A stretch of 64,000 nucleotides of DNA from Saccharina japonica (taxonomy: Eukaryota; Sar; Phaeophyceae; Laminariales; Laminariaceae), in assembly GCA_008828725.1 (NCBI GenBank), contig MEHQ01000321.1, positions 1,021,364 to 1,085,363 on the forward strand, read 5' to 3'. Every line of letters begins with the position of its first letter. Positions within the stretch are counted from its first letter, which is position 1. A model generated the notes under the pieces. It did no database searches. It saw only the letters and a list, made by a program, of their open reading frames with translations, and was not told the origin of the DNA. The position numbers and the translations under genes are program-made. Positions 20,922-31,536 of this stretch are shown one piece after another.

Positions 20922-23900
20922 AATTGCAGCGGTAAGTTGGCCACCTTCCCGGTAGCATTGTGGTCGTCGTCCCTCTTTTCAGCCCCCTTGTCAGGTGGAA
21001 AGGAAGTGTCCCGTGGGGGAGGACCCGCGGCAAGGAAAGGAAGTTCGGTCGGATCTGTTTGGCACGGGACAGGTCAGGACCAAGAGGCAGGATGCAATCT
21101 GCCTAAGAACGGTGAGAGGGGTGGTGTGAATAATAGTCGCCTTCCAGGTTGTGATGGAAGTAATTATCCCGGAGCACCGTTGAGCGCTAAGGTAGAGCCG
21201 CCCTCTTTTACACGTCTTGTTGTTAGCGGTCGAGCAACGAGATCTGGCCGTCCGAACCGTAGTGATAGTCGGAATAGGCCCCCGATGAAAATGAAAGTTC
21301 GAAGCGACGAAGTTAAGTCGAGTGTAGCAGCTAACGGTTATACTGGAAGAACCCAGTCACTATCAGTTGCTGTAGGGGAGAGATGTGCGCCCCCTTCGGC
21401 TGATCAACCGAAGTTTGAAATTTCCCATGGACAGGTTACGAGCACCCGAGGAAATTTAGGAAGGGGAAAAAGGAAACGTGATCGAGTTTGGTGCTACCCT
21501 GGCAAAGGTACGCCCAGCGCTCCGCGTAAGACCCCGCCGGCAGCTACCAAAGGTATGTCTGTTGGTTTGGATGATGTTTTTGACCTTGGAATACGTAAAA
21601 AGAGTGGTCGTGTTCCAAAGGTGCATGGAGGGTTAAGGAGTATAAAAGAAAGGCAAAATGAGTTAAAACCAGGCAGGGTTGGGACTGGTAAAGTTAATGC
21701 ATCTAACTTGAGCTCGAATGTTTTGCACGCTGAAAGGAAGTCAGCGAAGGAAAGGAAAGAAAAGGAAAGGAAAGAAACGGAAAGGAAGGAAAAGGAAAGG
21801 AAGGAAAGGAAAGAAAAGGAAAGGAAAGAAACGGAAAGGAAGGAAAAGGAAAGGAAGGAAATGGATCGGAAGGATAATGATTGGAAGGATAATAGTGGTG
21901 ATTTTTCTGGCCCAGAATTAATCAGAGATAGTATTTATGCACTTGACGGATCGGCAAGGAAAAATTCTTATGTGCCCACGCCCGTTTTTCCCCCTGCACG
22001 TGTGTCGCTGCAACCCGGAGAACGTGCTGATTTTTTGTCAGAGTTTACGAGAGCGGTTGGTGGTGAAGTTATGCTGGATCGAGGAGATCATACGGCTGGG
22101 GTGCAGCTGTTCGCGGGAACTAAGGCACTGAGGACTCATGCATGCAAGGCATTATTGGATACCGGAAGCCCAGCGTCCTTCATTCAGGAGAAGGTATGGC
22201 TGAGAATGCTTGCTTGTGGTGCTGCGTCAAAGGACGGTCTGAAATCCGTGGATAGGAAAACTTGGGGTGGTTTTCACGGCGTGCCATTAATAACCTCATA
22301 TCAAGTGCGATTGAATATTTATCTAGGGAGTAGAAAGAAAAATGATGGTGGATCGGTTGTTTCTCCTTCTGTTTGTTTGGCGGTATATGCACACGTTGTA
22401 CCTGATAAAGCGATGGGGACCGCGATATTGTTGGGTCGGGATAGCTGGAAACATTTCCCTATCCGAAAGTACCGAGACGTGAATGCATCAACAACAGTAG
22501 TGACTTTTGAAACCGAGAAAGGAACCAATGATCAGAGTTTCAACCAATGGGTTGACAATGCGGTGGGAATGATTGAAGGGAAAGGAAAAGGACGGGTAGT
22601 AGTACGGGTAGCCAGTCATAGGTATCGCTTGCCGAATGCTATGTCTTGGTTAAAAATAAACCTTACCAATGATGATGGTAGTCCTGCAGAGAAGGGCCAG
22701 TACTACATACGTTTTGGAGAAGATTGGTTTCCTCAGGAGGCTATCGTGGAGGCAGGGACCTCAGAGATTCCCATAAAAAGACTACGTTCGGATGATTATT
22801 TGGTACAAAGGGGTATGCGTTTGGGCGTGGGTGGTGAAAGGTTAATACAGTGCGAACTGAAGAACGCGGAAATAAAACAGACTGCGATGCCGGGTATACA
22901 TGCTATAGAGGGAGATAGCAGTGCAGACGTAACAAAGGACGAACCACCACCGGCAGTTTTGTCTAATTTGGAACCGTCACAACGGCAGGCGTTTATAAGA
23001 CTGTGGAACAGAGTACCAGCGCATCTGCGCCACATTCATTTCGATTTTGAGGAGAGTCTATGGAAGGCGGAGGATATTGATTCTCTTGGGAACTTACTCT
23101 GTAAATACTCACACCGTTTTTCCGAGCATGCCACTGATTTGGGACATGTTACTGTTGATCCGTTCCGTATTATTCTTAAGAAAGATGCGCAACCGGTGAA
23201 GCAGCGACCATACCGTCATTCCCCTGTGTTGGCTGAAAAGGTGCAAACGGAAATTGATAAACTGGTTTTGGCTGGAATTTTGCGACGATCATATTCGAAC
23301 TGGTCGAGCCCGCTGGTAGTGATCGCCAAAGCAGATGGTCGCATACGGTTAACGTGCAACTATAAACGTGTGAATGAGCAGTCCATTATACCTGTTATGC
23401 CTTTACCTACAGTCGATGATTTGTTATCTGACCTTGGTGGTGCGAATGTTTTCAGTACTATGGATTTGGTTAGTGGATTTTACCAGTGCTCGATACACGA
23501 AGATTCAATCCCACTGACTGCTGTCTGTACGCAAGCTGGAAATTATGAGTGGACGGTGATGCCGATGGGGTTAGCATCTAGTCCTGGGTGGTTCCAATCG
23601 ATTATGTTGCGGGTGTGCGATGGGTTGCAACGTGTTCGACTTTTTATTGATGATATCGTGTGTTTTTCGAAAAACGGAGCAGAGCATGTGGACGATCTGG
23701 AGAGATTTTTCAAACGACTTACGACGTTTGACCTGAAATTAGCGCCAAAGAAAGCATACTTAGGTGTGCGCGTGATCAAGTTTTTGGGTCACCGTGTTAC
23801 GGCGAAAGGAGTGGAACCAGATCCGGGTAAAGTAGAGGCTATGACAAAATTACCCATGCCCACGAATATTAGCCAGCTACGATCGTTGTTGGGAGCACTG

Positions 23901-26900
23901 TCGTATTACCGGAAATTTTTGCCACAGATGGCGACTGTTACTCGACCTCTGAATAACCTCTTGAAAAAGGAAGTTAAATTCGTGTTTACCACCGAACATG
24001 TTGAGATAGTACAGCTTTTGTTAAAAAGACTGTCAAGCCCAGACGTTTTAGCTTTTCCGGACTTTAAAGCGGCAATATCAGGAGATCGACCTTTCCACTT
24101 GATTACAGACGCATCTATTGATGGGTTGGGTGCAGTAATTGAGCAAAAACAACCGGATTCTTCCGTCCGACCTCTGTGTTTCCTGAGCAGGACAACAATG
24201 CCGAACGAAAGAAATTGGAGCGCCACAGAATTGGAATGTGCGGCCATTGTGTGGGCTGTGAAGAAAAACAGGCAGTTGTTTTACGGAATACCTTTTGTTG
24301 TGGTGACGGATCACCAGCCGTTAAAGAACTTGGAAAGTTTATCGACCAAAGTCAACAGAGTACAGAGGTGGTATGATTTTCTGAGTGCTTATACGTATAC
24401 CTTGGAGTACAGACCGGGAAAAGTCAATGGCAATGCGGATTTGATGTCGCGTTTACCATTGCCTGCAACAGAAGCTGACAATGACCCTGATGTCCGATTG
24501 TCCGACCCTGCCGATATTGATGTCTATCTGATAGGTGCTAGCGGGGTGAGAATGCTGCACAACGATGAACCAATGGGTTCAAGCTCAGAGGGGTTTGAAG
24601 AGCGAGACCCCGGGTTTGTTTTTACGGTGGGGGAGAGAGAACTGAGGACTGCGCCGCTTACTACCAACGAAGAGTCAGCTCGGGTTTGGCAGGTGATACA
24701 GCATGAGCGGAAGAAAAGGCAGTTGACCACAGTAAATTCCCAACGTGTGTTTGCTATACCGGACGATACTCCACTGGTAGAACCCACGACGCAAGTAGTA
24801 AGTGGCCAATGGGAATCGGGACTTGTATTGCATGCTTGTCCTATGACGGAGGAAGGGAAAGAATTGTTGGGTATGAGAATAAAGAAAAGGACTGAAATGA
24901 TCCATCCTGTGGAGGAAGGTGGAAGTGCTGCCGGAGTAGCTGGTAGCCAAGGATCGGTAGAGAATGAGGTGGAACTTCCCATCGAGGAAATGGAGAGTAT
25001 GGAAGCGCGAGAATTCGGCGAAAGGTTGTGTGAAAAATCTGCTAGTGATTGGGCTATAGAGCAGCTAAAAGATGAACTCACGCGAATTGCAATTGAATTT
25101 TTACTTGCCGGCGTTTCCGTGGAAGATATTACGGAGGATGTAATACCAGAAACATTGGATAAGGTGGAGGTGAAGCGGTTAGTTGCACAAGGAGAATTGA
25201 TGGAACTCTCTAACTCGCGAAAGCTGTTGGTAAAACGTCTTACCCCTGAACCCGCTCAACGTGATAACAGGAACCCTGGACGGTTCGAGCGATTGCTGGG
25301 AGAGGAGCCTGTGAGGACATATGTGCCGCTGTTGCTGAGACCTTGGGTGATGGACTGTGCTCACAAGGAAGCTGTGCATCTTGGTGAGAAGGTTACCCTT
25401 ACACTGCTACAAAGATATTATTGGTGGATTGGAATGTCTGACAGTGTTAAGTGGTGGATCAGGAGGTGTTATACTTGTCAAGCAAGAAAAACTGCGCGAA
25501 GCACCGTCAGATGGCCATTAGTTTCCTTGCCGCTACCTAGCCGCCCGGGACAGATGGTATCTTTTGATTTGTTGGGACCTTTGCCTGAAACAAAGAACGG
25601 CAATGTGTACGTGTTTTTGATTGTAGATTTATTTAGCAGACACGCAGAAGGATATGCGTTAACAAAGGACGAGAAAACAGCAAGAGGATGTGCTGCGAGA
25701 ATAGTAGATGATTATATCCCAAGGTGGGGATGTCCACATACCTTTTTGTCGGATCGTGGAACTGAGTTTATATCTCAAGTGAGTAGGGCGGTGTACGAAA
25801 CGTTGGGAGCAGTTAAGAAGTTCACGAGCTCCTATCATCCTCAGACGAACGGAATGGTTGAAAGGTTAAACCATACACTTTGTCAGATGTTGTCGTATTT
25901 AATTGCGGACGACCAAAAGAATTGGGATGAGATGTTGATGCATGCGGTGGCTGCACATAACAATAACGTTAGTCGAGGTACAGGTCTGGCCCCGAACGAG
26001 GTACACATAGGCAGATACCCACGGTTACCTATGACGATACTGGAAGGAAGAGGTGTTAAAGGACATCAGGGTCTGAAACAGGACCAATTGGACTATCTTG
26101 AACTCATGCGAGATAGGCAAGTGAAGGCGTACGAATTGGTAAAAGAGGAGGACCGATTGATAAAAGCGAGACATGAAGCAGCTAACGAGAACCTTGCAGA
26201 GTTAATAAACCGACGTCCTAAGTATGAAGTGGGAGGATGGGTGTGGATTTATGACGATAAAAGCACGATTTCGGGTGGTGGAAAACATGTGCTTAAAACC
26301 CAGGAAACTGACTCGAAGAGTAGGAAGTTTTCTCTAGCCGCAAAGCTGGCTCAGTGTTGGACAGGGCCATATAAGATCTTATTTGTAGGACCGGGTACCG
26401 CTAGTGATGGGAAAAAGGTGGGACCTAATTTGCTGTTGGTCGAGATTCGAAAGGATGAACCTGGAAGGGAGATCAATGCAAGAGTATCCATGTATCGGTG
26501 TAAGAAATGTTACAATCCGCACGAAGGAGCGGAAGGACCGAAATTTCTGCCATGGGCTATGAGCAGTTATGTGTTGAACAAGTATTCAGAACGTTCACCA
26601 CCTTTTCATCTGACAGCAGAAGACGTATGTATGGAATTGGACGATTACAGAATCAGGCCGATCTTTATCACGAAACACAGAATTTCGCGAGGATTAGGAG
26701 GCAAAAACGCTGTCCAATACTATACTAGTTGGGACGAGGTGTCAGTTAAAACTTGGGAGCACGAAACTGATTTGGAACAATACGGTAGTTTGGTATTGAG
26801 ATATTGGGCAGGAGACCCGATTCAAGTAGGTGGAGAAAACGCGAAGTACAGACGATATCGAGTGCAACTTGCTAAACGTACGCTTGCATGTGCGAGAGGC

Positions 26901-27221
26901 GAGAGACATGTCGCTACCGGATACAAAGTTTGTTGTGATACTCGAGGGAGACCAGGAATTTATGATCGTGACATCATCGGATCGTACATATATTTCAAAA
27001 CTTCCCGCGCAGGTTGGCAACTGGCACGAGTTGTGATGGTGGCTGAAGATGGCGAGAGCAAGGAACTGCCTCACACCATCAAGTTGCTGGACCTGGGGAA
27101 GCGCTACAACGTGCATCTTTCCGAGGAGAAGCTGACAACCGTTAGCGAGGATGTTGGGACTTGGTGTTGGCACGCACACGTGACCTCGAAGAGTAGCAAG
27201 AAGTTTTTGCATGCGTATTAA
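20922..27221 (+). CDS. Retrotransposon Pol polyprotein with chromodomain
   Basis: Open from the stop at 20919 to TAA at 27221. The first in-frame ATG is 21285, so the N-terminus may come from a gag-pol shift. Residue numbers count from 20937. A Lys/Glu/Arg repeat is at about 268-320. The aspartic protease LLDTGSPASFI is near 408. Reverse transcriptase runs about 740-1000 with the catalytic FIDD near 905. RNase H has ITDAS near 1056, E in SATELECAAIVWAV, and TDHQPLKNL. Integrase has H-x4-H and C-x2-C near 1475-1513. Its catalytic core D (SFDLLG, ~1543), D (LSDRGTEF, ~1605) and E (MVERLN, ~1641) is intact. A chromodomain-like stretch (IRPIFITKHR ... YYTSWDEVS ... TWEHETDLEQYG) is at about 1902-1960. 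About 130 further residues follow the chromodomain, which is longer than usual. Confidence 0.93.
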   Translation, partial: NCSGKLATFPVALWSSSLFSAPLSGGKEVSRGGGPAARKGSSVGSVWHGTGQDQEAGCNLPKNGERGGVNNSRLPGCDGSNYPGAPLSAKVEPPSFTRLVVSGRATRSGRPNRSDSRNRPPMKMKVRSDEVKSSVAANGYTGRTQSLSVAVGERCAPPSADQPKFEISHGQVTSTRGNLGRGKRKRDRVWCYPGKGTPSAPRKTPPAATKGMSVGLDDVFDLGIRKKSGRVPKVHGGLRSIKERQNELKPGRVGTGKVNASNLSSNVLHAERKSAKERKEKERKETERKEKERKERKEKERKETERKEKERKEMDRKDNDWKDNSGDFSGPELIRDSIYALDGSARKNSYVPTPVFPPARVSLQPGERADFLSEFTRAVGGEVMLDRGDHTAGVQLFAGTKALRTHACKALLDTGSPASFIQEKVWLRMLACGAASKDGLKSVDRKTWGGFHGVPLITSYQVRLNIYLGSRKKNDGGSVVSPSVCLAVYAHVVPDKAMGTAILLGRDSWKHFPIRKYRDVNASTTVVTFETEKGTNDQSFNQWVDNAVGMIEGKGKGRVVVRVASHRYRLPNAMSWLKINLTNDDGSPAEKGQYYIRFGEDWFPQEAIVEAGTSEIPIKRLRSDDYLVQRGMRLGVGGERLIQCELKNAEIKQTAMPGIHAIEGDSSADVTKDEPPPAVLSNLEPSQRQAFIRLWNRVPAHLRHIHFDFEESLWKAEDIDSLGNLLCKYSHRFSEHATDLGHVTVDPFRIILKKDAQPVKQRPYRHSPVLAEKVQTEIDKLVLAGILRRSYSNWSSPLVVIAKADGRIRLTCNYKRVNEQSIIPVMPLPTVDDLLSDLGGANVFSTMDLVSGFYQCSIHEDSIPLTAVCTQAGNYEWTVMPMGLASSPGWFQSIMLRVCDGLQRVRLFIDDIVCFSKNGAEHVDDLERFFKRLTTFDLKLAPKKAYLGVRVIKFLGHRVTAKGVEPDPGKVEAMTKLPMPTNISQLRSLLGALSYYRKFLPQMATVTRPLNNLLKKEVKFVFTTEHVEIVQLLLKRLSSPDVLAFPDFKAAISGDRPFHLITDASIDGLGAVIEQKQPDSSVRPLCFLSRTTMPNERNWSATELECAAIVWAVKKNRQLFYGIPFVVVTDHQPLKNLESLSTKVNRVQRWYDFLSAYTYTLEYRPGKVNGNADLMSRLPLPATEADNDPDVRLSDPADIDVYLIGASGVRMLHNDEPMGSSSEGFEERDPGFVFTVGERELRTAPLTTNEESARVWQVIQHERKKRQLTTVNSQRVFAIPDDTPLVEPTTQVVSGQWESGLVLHACPMTEEGKELLGMRIKKRTEMIHPVEEGGSAAGVAGSQGSVENEVELPIEEMESMEAREFGERLCEKSASDWAIEQLKDELTRIAIEFLLAGVSVEDITEDVIPETLDKVEVKRLVAQGELMELSNSRKLLVKRLTPEPAQRDNRNPGRFERLLGEEPVRTYVPLLLRPWVMDCAHKEAVHLGEKVTLTLLQRYYWWIGMSDSVKWWIRRCYTCQARKTARSTVRWPLVSLPLPSRPGQMVSFDLLGPLPETKNGNVYVFLIVDLFSRHAEGYALTKDEKTARGCAARIVDDYIPRWGCPHTFLSDRGTEFISQVSRAVYETLGAVKKFTSSYHPQTNGMVERLNHTLCQMLSYLIADDQKNWDEMLMHAVAAHNNNVSRGTGLAPNEVHIGRYPRLPMTILEGRGVKGHQGLKQDQLDYLELMRDRQVKAYELVKEEDRLIKARHEAANENLAELINRRPKYEVGGWVWIYDDKSTISGGGKHVLKTQETDSKSRKFSLAAKLAQCWTGPYKILFVGPGTASDGKKVGPNLLLVEIRKDEPGREINARVSMYRCKKCYNPHEGAEGPKFLPWAMSSYVLNKYSERSPPFHLTAEDVCMELDDYRIRPIFITKHRISRGLGGKNAVQYYTSWDEVSVKTWEHETDLEQYGSLVLRYWAGDPIQVGGENAKYRRYRVQLAKRTLACARGERHVATGYKVCCDTRGRPGIYDRDIIGSYIYFKTSRAGWQLARVVMVAEDGESKELPHTIKLLDLGKRYNVHLSEEKLTTVSEDVGTWCWHAHVTSKSSKKFLHAY

Positions 27222-27284
27222 GTATGGGATTGGATGTGTGGGTTTAAGAATAGGAGTCGCAGTACGTTTTATTTGAGTCAACAA

Positions 27285-27440
27285 TAAGGGAATATGACAA
27301 TGCTTTTAAGTAATTGTCGGTGAAGCAAGCACTGCCAAGCACCTGTTGACCTAGGACCGCAATAAGGGAATATGACCGTACCTCTGGTATCGGTAGGTGA
27401 AGCGAGCAACGCCAAGCACCTGTGGTCCTCGAAAAAATAA
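27285..27440 (+). repeat. Two ~74-bp tandem units before the 3' LTR
   Basis: AATAAGGGAATATGAC and GTGAAGC-AGC-GCCAAGCACCTGT occur twice between the pol stop and the 3' LTR. The second unit is slightly diverged. Confidence 0.8.
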
Positions 27441-27553
27441 ATAAATTGGAGTAGTCCCTATTATTAGCTAGTTAACTTTGTCCTAGTTGTTACAGCAGCA
27501 GTATCACGTAACAGTAGTTATTTCATTATGCACTCTTCTGAGAGTGACAATGA

Positions 27554-27568
27554 ACTTGGAGGGGCAAA
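27554..27568 (+). other. Polypurine tract
   Basis: TTGGAGGGGCAAA lies immediately before the TG that opens the 3' LTR, the expected site for plus-strand priming. Confidence 0.7.
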
Positions 27569-28290
27569 TGTGGTGATACTGAGTTTTGTCTAGCTTTTAG
27601 TATACATAATTCAGTTTCATTGGAGTTTAGTATGAGATCGAGGGTTTCAATGTAAGACAGTAGAATGTCTATCAAGGGGAAGGATTCGGAGAGTTGTAAG
27701 GGAACGGTGTTTTAAAGGACAGTTGAGTACGTTTTATCGGAGAATCGTAGGAGATGAGCTGCTGAAAGACAGTTGAGTACGTTCTACGAGGAAATGAGAG
27801 ATTCCAGAAGTGTATTACAGGTCAGTTGAGAGTGTTTGAAATCAGTTGAGAGAATAAGTACAGTAACGAACCAATCATCAGCAGAGAGTACGATGATCAA
27901 CGGAAGTAAAGGAAAGAGTTGAAGATAGGGTACCTGGAGAAGTGATAGCTTTTTAGTATAGGATGTCTTGAAAATAGTCTTGAGGCTTGAGAGATGAGCA
28001 GAGCTCCCGTTGAGAGGAACGGCACGCAAGTCTCTGACCACGTGGGTCTAGGAAGAGTGGAATAGGAAGAGCAGTTGGAGACAGCTAGACGAGCGACGGT
28101 GCCCCGCCCCACCCCCCCTCGTTCAGTACTCGTTTTCCCAGCCTTCATCTGCAACCTGAGAAGATAATCAAAGACTAAAAACTATCCTTGAACTGAGCTA
28201 CTGCTGTATTGATACGTCGAACCAATCAGCACATAGCATCTGCTGCTGCTGTGTGTGTAAAGAGAGAGAGCTACAACCCGCTTTCACAAG
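27569..28290 (+). repeat. 3' LTR
   Basis: Offset 8,452 bp from the 5' LTR and near-identical. Differences are GATGAGCAGAGC for GATAAGCAAAGC and CTACAACCC for CTACTACCC. Confidence 0.95.
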
Positions 28291-28689
28291 AAGACACCCA
28301 GCTCCCCAGCTCCCCGGGCTTCAGCTCCCCCGCTTTCCACTACTCTGCTTTCCACTTTCCACCGGACAGCTTGTAGCTTGTAGACCAATACTATTGCCCG
28401 TAGATTATCGTAGACTGCTACCGATGTAGGCTATTTCGTGTTGTGATGTAGTTATACGATGACATCATGCCAGGTACACGCAGTAGTAGCAGGTTAGCGA
28501 GTCATCGCCCTCGTGTCTCGTGTCTTTTTGCAACTTTGTAACCGTTGCGTCAACTTGTGACTTGTGGCTGCTCGTTTCGTCGTTTCGTATCTTTTCATTT
28601 GGTCGTCGTTTCATCTCGATTCTCTATCCTTTCTCCCATGGGCAAAGGGCAAAGGCCCAGCCCAAGTTCTCGATCTTCTTACAGCTGTG
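28291..28689. other. Intergenic, nothing assigned
   Basis: Begins with short CAGCTCCCC repeats beside the retrotransposon target site. No gene-like segment. Confidence 0.5.
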
Positions 28690-29372
28690 ATGTGTATGTA
28701 CGTGTCGGTGCTGCTGCATGATATGGACGAGATAATCTGGGCTCCAGCCTCCGCCTGTTGTAATTGGCTCGTGGTGTTTTGTTGCGTTGGTCTTCGTGGG
28801 AACTTCTTGATGTGTGACTGCGAAGCCCCCCCCCCCCCCCCTGGACCACATCATCAATCATCAACGCAATCTAAACCGTGTCGAATATATACGACTGGCT
28901 GCTTTGCGTATGCTGGACGGGAGAATCAATAAATCAATCAGCATCATTGCATCATACGTCGCGTCCTCCTGCTGTCTCGTCGTTGGTCCCGCCGGGTCTC
29001 TTGATGTAACTGCGAAGCGGTCCCGTCCTAGTACCCACAACCAGCTGCCCACAACCCACAACGCAAATCGAGACCCTATCGAATCCTATTGGCATGGTAC
29101 ACTACGTACTATTCTGTGGTATCTTACTATCAATGCGCGTACTACTACTCTGCGTATGTAAATGCTGGACGGGGGAATCAGTGCGTTATATCATGGATAC
29201 GTCGCGTGTTAGTTCTTGCTGTTGATATTTGGCGTTGGGTACTTCTTGGTGGTAACTTAACTGCGAAGGGCCCCCATCCCCGACCCACCACGTAATTATT
29301 GTGAAACCCTGTGCCTGTCGAGTATTTACTATTACGTTGCGTATTATGCTGGACGGGGGGGGGGGGGGGGGG
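28690..29372 (+). repeat. ~230-bp tandem repeat, three units, with poly-C/poly-G edges
   Basis: Each unit has ACTGCGAAG followed by a C-rich run, then ACCCTGTCGAAT-like sequence, then GCGTATGCTGGACGGG and ACGTCGCGT. Unit ends are near 28920, 29172 and 29355. The last ends in an ~18-G tract. Confidence 0.75.
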
Positions 29373-30261
29373 CGCGGCGGGTGGGGGTTAATGCCTCTCC
29401 TCAAGTGCAATCCCGGCTCTCCTCGTATTTGGTCTGTTTTTGTCTTGGGGGTATTGGTGCACCTGCCTGCTGCTCTGCCTGCTCGATTGAAGCCCCCCCC
29501 CCCCCCCCCTCCCCCCCCAGGCGTCTTATGTCATACAACTGTGGCATGCCATGAATATGAAGTACACCCCCCCCCCCCTCCCCCTGTGTGTCTCCAGCCT
29601 CCAGATCAACCCAGTCAAAATTATGTCTAGAGTTGTTATCATTGTTTCGGCCGATATCCCTTATACCCCTTATATCCCTCATGTATCCCTTAAAAGGGGT
29701 CCGTTTCAAAGGGGTTAAGCGTATAGAAGGCCGAGGAGCATGTACAGTAGTACCACGCAAGGGGGGGAAAGAAGGAAAGGTGAAGCCACGTTAAAAAGGC
29801 GCTTCGTTCGTCCTTAGTTTGGGTGCCGGGCGATCGGTTAACCCTTTTTGCCCTTTCGCCAGAAACCCAACCGATTAATGTCGTAACAACAGCAGCAAGG
29901 GCGTCTAGTGACGTACACGTGCAGGTAGATAATACAGAGGGGTAGGGAGGGGTGGATGAAATTAATTCATTAATGACTGGAGTTAGTGCGAAGATTAATT
30001 AAGTTTGACAAAATAAGAGGACACGATATCGTACATATACTTCGATGTCAAGGCGAAAACTGGTTCAGAAGGGAGTTGCTATTTTTAAGTATCTGCCTTG
30101 GTTATTATTGTTTACGTGAACGAGTGATCAACGTTGAACCTCGCATACCGCACTGTTCATACTTCGTCATATGCCATTGTCGTGCTCACTGCAGAGAGCC
30201 CCAAAGCAGTCAGAAAATTTAACGTACAGTAGTATGTAGCTTTTTTTTATTTTCTGTTTCA
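29373..30261. other. Intergenic with poly-C tracts and an R3 fragment
   Basis: C runs at 29493-29518 and 29565-29584. The R3 minisatellite is at 29655-29725. 29940-30030 resembles 39700-39785 (GGGTAGGGGTGGA, TTCATTAATTAGTTGGAGTT, GGACGCGATATCG). Confidence 0.55.
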
Positions 30262-31536
30262 GGGTCATTCCTAACGAAGAAAAAAAAAACGCGATTCGTG
30301 AATTTTTTTGTCGTGAATCGTTATTTTTATGTTCATGATTCTGTACAACAAAAACCCCACACGATTCATGACTCCGTTTTTTTTTTAGATTTTCCCAAAC
30401 AAAAAAAAATCACGATTCATGACACTTTGTCGTTTGGCTCGAAATACGCCCCGACAAGGCACCACGTAGCCCCCACCCGACACCAACGGTATCCGAAGGC
30501 CGGTATAGGGGCATGGCAGACTCTGTTTCGTACACCGATTGTGGACAGCGGGCAGCTGCCCAAAGACACGGCTGGGTGCGGGCTAACGAGCTCGCTGTGA
30601 CCTCGAAATCTTGAGGAGGAGGAGGAAGAGGAGGAGGAGGAGGAGGAGGAGGACGAGGAGGACGAGGAGGACGAGGAGGACGAGGAGGTGGAGGAGGAGG
30701 AGACACAGTGTGAAGAAAAAACAAAACAATAATCTGAGAATCTCACGGGACAGGCGGGGCAGAAGTCGACATGTCAGCGAGATTAGAACCTCGCGCGGAC
30801 CTGGCCCGGCCGACGCCGCGCGAGGTTGGAATATCGCAGGCCGGGTCAGGCCTCGGCCCCGTGATTTGAACCACGGGCCGGGTCGGGCGCGGTCGGCCCG
30901 GCAAGGCTTGGCCCCTGGCCGTGACCAGTAGTGGACGAACCTTTGATAGTGAATAATCCTAAGGTAGCTATTTAGGCACTCTGGTTGGCTGAGGGTGTGT
31001 TTCACGCGGCGCTCAATCAACTTCGAAGAGTCTTTCCCAGCCACAGACAGCATCCCGAGTCAACCTAGAGTCTCTCCCAAGCACATCATTCACGCCGGCC
31101 GAGTCAACCTAGAGTCTTTCCAAGCACAGCATCCACGCCCCGGCCGAGTCAACCTAGGATCAAACCAAGCGCAGCATCCCGAGCACTGACTGCTGGTTAT
31201 AGGTTTAGGGTTCGGGTTCGGGTTCGGGTTAGGGTTAGGGTTCGGGTCGAAGGGTCGGCGGCTTCAGTCACCAGGCACAAAAAATCTCCGTAAACATTCG
31301 CCATCAATGCGTGTCCACCCCTCCCTACCTACCTACCTGCGAGAGTTGGCCCCACCCTCAACTACCGTTGGATTTGAAACATCCGACTTTGGAGAATCTG
31401 AGAATATCACGAAGAACGTGACGGTAAATCTCACCTATTCTCGTTTGGGAAGGAATCTCGCGAATCGTTATATGTTTTCATTCATGCAAAAAAGGTCACG
31501 AATCGTGACTTTTTTCTTTCGTTCGTTAGGAACGGC
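30262..31536. mobile_element. Harbinger-like element, long copy with nested insertion
   Basis: Left end GGGTCATTCCTAACGA and reversed right end GAGCCGTTCCTAACGAACGA. Subterminal repeats of CACGATTCGTGA occur at both ends. The interior (ACACCAACGGTATCCGA, GCCGGTATAGGGGCATG, GGTGCGGGCTAACGAG) matches 40602-41356. A GAGGAC microsatellite at 30612-30702 and an extra ~400 bp near 30925-31330 are absent from the other copy. Ends are decayed and no 3-bp duplication is visible. Confidence 0.75.
30925..31330. repeat. Insertion in the long Harbinger-like copy
   Basis: Separates GGCCGTGACC from TACCTGCGAGAGTTGGCC, which are adjacent in the 40602 copy. It contains an inverted match to 33355-33500, three units of GAGTCAACCTAGAGTCT, and TTAGGG/TTCGGG telomere-like repeats at 31202-31248. 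Confidence 0.65.

Larger units (their letters stand above)
19117..28290 (+). mobile_element. Ty3/gypsy chromodomain retrotransposon (chromovirus-like)
   Basis: A 9.17-kb element with 722-bp direct LTRs. The flanking AAGAC at 19112-19116 and 28291-28295 is the minimal target duplication; the identity extends to AAGAAGAC, which blurs the LTR end by up to three bases. The LTRs differ at three sites seen by eye, about 0.4%, so insertion was recent. Domain order PR-RT-RNaseH-IN-chromodomain is that of Ty3/gypsy. Confidence 0.96.
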
